43,175 bases of DNA, taken from NCBI GenBank assembly GCA_017631795.1, contig JAGBSO010000025.1, forward strand, positions 1 through 43,175, written 5' to 3'. This DNA is from Clostridia bacterium. GTDB lineage: Bacteria; Bacillota; Clostridia; Oscillospirales; Acutalibacteraceae. The stretch's first letter is position 1. Each line of letters begins with the position of its first letter. The notes under the pieces were generated by a model that saw only the letters and a program-made list of their open reading frames with translations, was not told the DNA's origin and did no database searches. Made by a program: the position numbers and the translations under genes. Shown here in pieces: positions 39,280 to 43,175 of the stretch.

Positions 39280-42200
39280 ATGCAGTTCAGGCTAACATCA
39301 TCGCAAAGGAATTTCTATAATAAGAATTTCACTCTGGATTCTCAGATATGGAACCAGGGTGTAATGGAGATTTTCCCTTGTGTGTACTCATATGAACAGC
39401 TGAACAATGCATATAATAAACTCGTTGAAACTCATGAAAGCCTGCGTGTAAAACTTGTTGAAACAGAAAACGGTGTTGTTGCTGATGTAAGAGACCATGA
39501 ATATATGAATTACCGTTTCTGGCAGGTTGAATCTGAAGCTGAACTTATGCAGAAAGCTCAGGATTTCCTTAACGAGCCCACAGACCGTTACGGTCTTCTT
39601 GTTGACTGTGCAGTTTTTCAGACTCCTGTTTCATCAGGCATCATGATCAATGCCCATCATATTGTTGTTGACGGTTTCAGTGCTTTTGTCATGTCAGAGC
39701 ATATCAACGGATTCCTGAAAGATGCAGATTTTGCACCTGTTATTCAGAAATATGCCGATTATGTGGAAAAAGAAGAAAAGTACAAGCAGTCACGAAGATA
39801 TGCAAAATCACAGGAATTCTGGCTCAGGGAGTTTTCTGAAAAACCTGAGTGCAGCATTTTTCCCATGACGGAAAACATGCTCGATTTTACTTCTGCAGAA
39901 ATGAACCGTGTGATTTCTGCAGATCTTTTCGGAAAAATCAAGAAGATATGTGATAAATACGAAATCACTCCCGCATCGTTTTTCAATGCGGTAAATGCAA
40001 TATATCTTCACAAAAAATATGAAATACAAAATTTCACAATAGGCGTTCCCGTTTTTAACCGTACAACTGCCGATGAATTGAATACTATCGGTCTTTATAT
40101 GCACCTGGTTCCGCTTGTTGTAAGTATTTATAATGATTCATTCATCGAAAATGCAAAAAGAATTGAAGATTCAAAAATGAATCTTTTCAGACATCAGTCT
40201 TTCACACAGCAGGATATAAAATCACTTCTTGCAGAAAATAAATTTCCGGTAAATCAGCTTTTTGATGTTGTTTCAGACTATCAGGAATTTTCTCATAATG
40301 ATGAATACGAAATGAGGATCCTTTACGGAAATTCACTTTCTGTTCCCATCGAAATGCACTTGCAGACATTTGATGAAATTGATCACAATCTGAAAATCCG
40401 TTACAGAACAGCATTTTTCAGCGAAACAGATATCGGTATTATGCTAAATTCGATATTTGCAATTGCAGAAGATGCCGCAGAAAATCCTGAAAAAATCATT
40501 TGTGACCTTGAAACGGTATCAGATGCAGAGAAGAAGATTCTCGATTCTTTCAATAACACATCAGTAACCTACGCAAGTGACAGCTGTGTACATGAACTTT
40601 TTGAGTCACAGGCAGAAAAAACACCGGACCGGATTGCAATCACAGGTTGTGATAAAGTACTCACATACAGCGAACTGAACGCAGAAGCAAACAAGATAGC
40701 ACACAGCCTTATCGGAAAAGGTATCGGAAACGGAGATATAGTTGCATTCAGACTTTCAAGAAAGACAAGCCTTGTATCATCAATGCTCGGAATTCTGAAA
40801 ACAGGAGCGGCATATCTGCCCATAGACCCGGATTACCCCGAAGACAGAACAGAATACATGCTTTCAGACAGTGGTGCAAAGTATTGCATCACAGATGAAA
40901 ATGTCGAAGCACTTCTGAAAAACAGTAACAAGGAAAATCCTGAAATCAGAATTGATAATTCATCAGTCTGCTATTGTATCTACACATCAGGCTCAACAGG
41001 AAAGCCGAAGGGAACACTTCTCACTCACAGAAATGTGGTGAATTATGTCAGCGCAAATGAAAAGAATGTGTGCTTCGGAATCACAAAGGAAAGCAAACGC
41101 ATTCTTTCAGTCACAACAGCAGGATTTGATATATTCGTAACAGAAACATTATTGCCTCTTGCAAACGGAATGGAAATCATCCTTGCAAATGAAGAGCAGG
41201 CAAAACTTCAGCACAGACTTATTGAGTTGCTTGAAAACAATCCTGCGGATATCATTCAGACAACACCCACAAAGATGAAGTCCCTGATGACAGATAAATC
41301 AGGTCTTGATTATCTTAAAACGTTTAAAGCAATCATCCTCGGCGGTGAAGCTCTTGATACTGCACTTGTATCTGAACTCAGAAGCATAACAGATGCAGAA
41401 ATCTACAATATCTACGGACCCACAGAAGCAACAGTATGGGTAACATACGCAAAGGTTGAAAGTGACGAGATAACCATAGGAAAACCTATGGCAAATACAC
41501 AGATTCACATAGTCGATAAATACATGAAGCTTGTACCCGTAGGGGTAACAGGTGAGCTTTGCATTGCAGGAGACTGCGTGGCAAAGGGGTATCTCAACAG
41601 AGACGAACTGACAAATGAAAAGTTTATCGATAATCCCTTCGGAACAGGAAAACTCTACAGATCAGGCGATTTAGCATACAGAAAAGCCGACGGAAATATT
41701 GTGTTCATCGGCAGAAATGACTTCCAGGTGAAAATCAGAGGTCAGAGAATAGAGCTTGGTGAAATAGAGAACGCAATAGCAGAAACCGACGGCATTATTC
41801 ATACAGTTGTCACAGTGCGTAAGGATAAAACCGACAGACAGCTTATCTGCGCATTCTATACAGGTGAAGAAATTGATGTGAAAACATTCAGAAAAGATCT
41901 GAGTGTAAAACTTCCCAAATACATGATTCCCCATGTGTTTACACATCTTGAAGAAATGCCGCTGACATCAAGCGGAAAGATAAACAGAAAAGCACTTCCC
42001 GGAATTGATCTTGAAAATATCAGCACAGACACAGAATATGTTGAACCTGAAACAGAGAATGAAATCCTGCTGACGGAATGTATAGCAAAAGTTCTCGGCA
42101 AAGAAAAAATCAGCGTGATTGATAATTTCTTTGATATCGGCGGAGACAGTCTTAAAGCAATTGAACTGACAGCAAAGCTTGAAGAAAAAGGCAAAGCAGT

Positions 42201-43175
42201 CACAGTCAGAACAATATTCTCAAGCAGAGATATCAGGGAATTGGCAACATTCCTTGAAGAAAAAGAAGCAACAGAAGAAACAGTTGAATACGGAAATATC
42301 ATCCCTGCAACACCTGCACAGATGCGAGTATACACCGCACAGATGATGAAACCCGATTCAACTCTGTACAACATCACATACGCATTCAGAACAGAAAATG
42401 TTGACAGAGAAAAACTCACCCATGCAGTGAACAATCTCATTGAAAGACATGAAAGCCTGAGAACACATTTCGAAAATATCGACGGCACAATACATCAGGT
42501 TATTGATGAAAATGCAACAGTCAAAGCAGAAGAGATAAATGAAGCAAATCTCAACAGTTTTGCAAAGCCGTTTGATCTTTCCGTTTTACCTCTTATCCGT
42601 GTAGGCTGTAACGAAAATACAGTGGTAATTGATATACACCATATCATAGCAGACGGTGAAACAATGCCCGTATTGTTCAGGGAACTCAATGAACTGTACA
42701 TGGACAGAGAGCTGAACAAAACTGTTCAGTACGGAGAATTTGCAGTACAGAACACAGATACACAGACAAGTGAAAAATATTGGCTTGATGTGTTCGCAGA
42801 AGAAGTACCCGAACTCAATCTGCCCACAGACTTCACAAGAAAAACCGTTCAGTCATTCAGCGGAAGTACCCATTACAGCAGAATAGAAAAAACACTTCAC
42901 GAAAAAATTGAAGAGAAGTGCAGACAGAAAGGAATAACGCCGTTTGTATATTACATGGCGTGCTTCAGCATACTTCTTTCAAAACTTTCGGGCAATGAAG
43001 ATATCGTAATCGGAACACCCATCAGCGGAAGAACAGGCAGATATCTCGATACGGTGGGTATGTTTGTAAATACAATTGCCCTGAGAAACAGACCTGAGGG
43101 AAACAAAAAAATTGAAGAACTGTTCAACGAAATCAGAGATAACTCAATCGAAGCTATTGACAATCAGAATTATCC
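39280..43175 (+). CDS. Non-ribosomal peptide synthetase, 5' part (C-A-PCP-C..., runs off the window)
   Basis: Open from ATG 39280 to the window end, about 1298 residues so far. Domains: condensation (1-430, HHIVVDG at about 126); adenylation (about 440-930) with YTSGSTGKPKG at about 568, IYGPTEA, GKLYRSGDLAY, VKIRGQRIE and PLTSSGKINR; carrier domain with Ser957 in DIGGDSLKAIEL; second condensation domain (from about 1007, HHIIADG at about 1120) that continues past the end. An N-terminal C domain without a preceding A-PCP suggests acyl initiation. The A-domain pocket by alignment to GrsA reads D-I-T-Q-I-G-I-V-W-K, close to the glycine code. Start site: CAGGGAGTGG upstream. Confidence 0.93.
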   Translation, partial: MQFRLTSSQRNFYNKNFTLDSQIWNQGVMEIFPCVYSYEQLNNAYNKLVETHESLRVKLVETENGVVADVRDHEYMNYRFWQVESEAELMQKAQDFLNEPTDRYGLLVDCAVFQTPVSSGIMINAHHIVVDGFSAFVMSEHINGFLKDADFAPVIQKYADYVEKEEKYKQSRRYAKSQEFWLREFSEKPECSIFPMTENMLDFTSAEMNRVISADLFGKIKKICDKYEITPASFFNAVNAIYLHKKYEIQNFTIGVPVFNRTTADELNTIGLYMHLVPLVVSIYNDSFIENAKRIEDSKMNLFRHQSFTQQDIKSLLAENKFPVNQLFDVVSDYQEFSHNDEYEMRILYGNSLSVPIEMHLQTFDEIDHNLKIRYRTAFFSETDIGIMLNSIFAIAEDAAENPEKIICDLETVSDAEKKILDSFNNTSVTYASDSCVHELFESQAEKTPDRIAITGCDKVLTYSELNAEANKIAHSLIGKGIGNGDIVAFRLSRKTSLVSSMLGILKTGAAYLPIDPDYPEDRTEYMLSDSGAKYCITDENVEALLKNSNKENPEIRIDNSSVCYCIYTSGSTGKPKGTLLTHRNVVNYVSANEKNVCFGITKESKRILSVTTAGFDIFVTETLLPLANGMEIILANEEQAKLQHRLIELLENNPADIIQTTPTKMKSLMTDKSGLDYLKTFKAIILGGEALDTALVSELRSITDAEIYNIYGPTEATVWVTYAKVESDEITIGKPMANTQIHIVDKYMKLVPVGVTGELCIAGDCVAKGYLNRDELTNEKFIDNPFGTGKLYRSGDLAYRKADGNIVFIGRNDFQVKIRGQRIELGEIENAIAETDGIIHTVVTVRKDKTDRQLICAFYTGEEIDVKTFRKDLSVKLPKYMIPHVFTHLEEMPLTSSGKINRKALPGIDLENISTDTEYVEPETENEILLTECIAKVLGKEKISVIDNFFDIGGDSLKAIELTAKLEEKGKAVTVRTIFSSRDIRELATFLEEKEATEETVEYGNIIPATPAQMRVYTAQMMKPDSTLYNITYAFRTENVDREKLTHAVNNLIERHESLRTHFENIDGTIHQVIDENATVKAEEINEANLNSFAKPFDLSVLPLIRVGCNENTVVIDIHHIIADGETMPVLFRELNELYMDRELNKTVQYGEFAVQNTDTQTSEKYWLDVFAEEVPELNLPTDFTRKTVQSFSGSTHYSRIEKTLHEKIEEKCRQKGITPFVYYMACFSILLSKLSGNEDIVIGTPISGRTGRYLDTVGMFVNTIALRNRPEGNKKIEELFNEIRDNSIEAIDNQNY

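Noticed and set aside
1..43175. CRISPR array, transposase, integrase or phage genes
   Set aside because: No regularly spaced direct repeats, cas genes, transposase or integrase motifs were seen; the only mobile-element-like signal is the palindrome cluster at 7555-7681.

Overview
The window is AT-rich Gram-positive DNA with consensus TTGACA/TATAAT promoters, strong AGGAGG-type ribosome binding sites and many short intrinsic terminators. Gene content (PFL/DUF711 with its ACT partner, YitT, VTT, Na/Pi-PhoU, DUF1858, RqcH, TrmK-Nif3, a CBM-bearing secreted glycoside hydrolase, an NRPS) and codon use (AGA, ACA, TCA, GCA) suggest an anaerobic Clostridia member, probably a gut Oscillospiraceae/Ruminococcaceae type. 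That placement is inference from gene content; only the last ~240 bases of 23S rRNA are present as a marker.

Layout. 1-335: 3' end of a 23S rRNA gene and its terminator, with no 5S following. 478-1928: a divergent pair, small XRE regulator and zinc-ribbon membrane protein. 2068-2886: dCMP deaminase and a small pyrophosphatase-like protein, convergent with a radical SAM gene (2930-4342). 4520-7526: VTT membrane protein, Na/Pi symporter-PhoU and MntP, an apparent transport operon. 7555-7681: a GC-rich cluster of palindromes that also encodes the C-terminal tail of a HAD phosphatase. 8565-8640: tRNA-Gly(GCC). 8705-12403: minus-strand operon of a GDPD-like pseudoenzyme, a YhhN membrane protein, an ACT protein and the PFL/DUF711 protein. 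12556-17270: an unrecognised protein, GreA, LysS, an AAA ATPase-CYTH fusion and a SprT-like metalloprotease. 17373-19433: an IspD/TarI-type cytidylyltransferase and a two-domain family-2 glycosyltransferase.

19741-27381 encodes one 2546-residue secreted protein built from about four diverged ~400-residue repeats, with its own strong promoter, terminator and visibly different codon use; it is probably an abundant envelope or extracellular protein. 27931-34808 is a long operon: DPM/GtrB-type glycosyltransferase, DUF1858 protein, TrmK, Nif3, RqcH and a membrane-anchored GH-A clan glycoside hydrolase with CBM-like modules. 34887-35609 is a divergent XRE/SLOG pair with two identical palindromic operators.

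The right end is a probable lipopeptide biosynthesis locus. A minus-strand operon (acyl-AMP ligase, acyl carrier protein, HAD hydrolase, YitT) is transcribed divergently from an NRPS that starts directly with a condensation domain (C-A-PCP-C...) and runs off the window. An acyl-activating ligase, a stand-alone ACP and an N-terminal C domain together suggest fatty-acyl initiation of a peptide whose first residue is predicted, from the A-domain pocket, to be glycine. The leads I rate highest are this locus, the giant repeat protein, the GDPD pseudoenzyme, the palindrome cluster fused into the HAD gene, and the XRE/SLOG operator pair.
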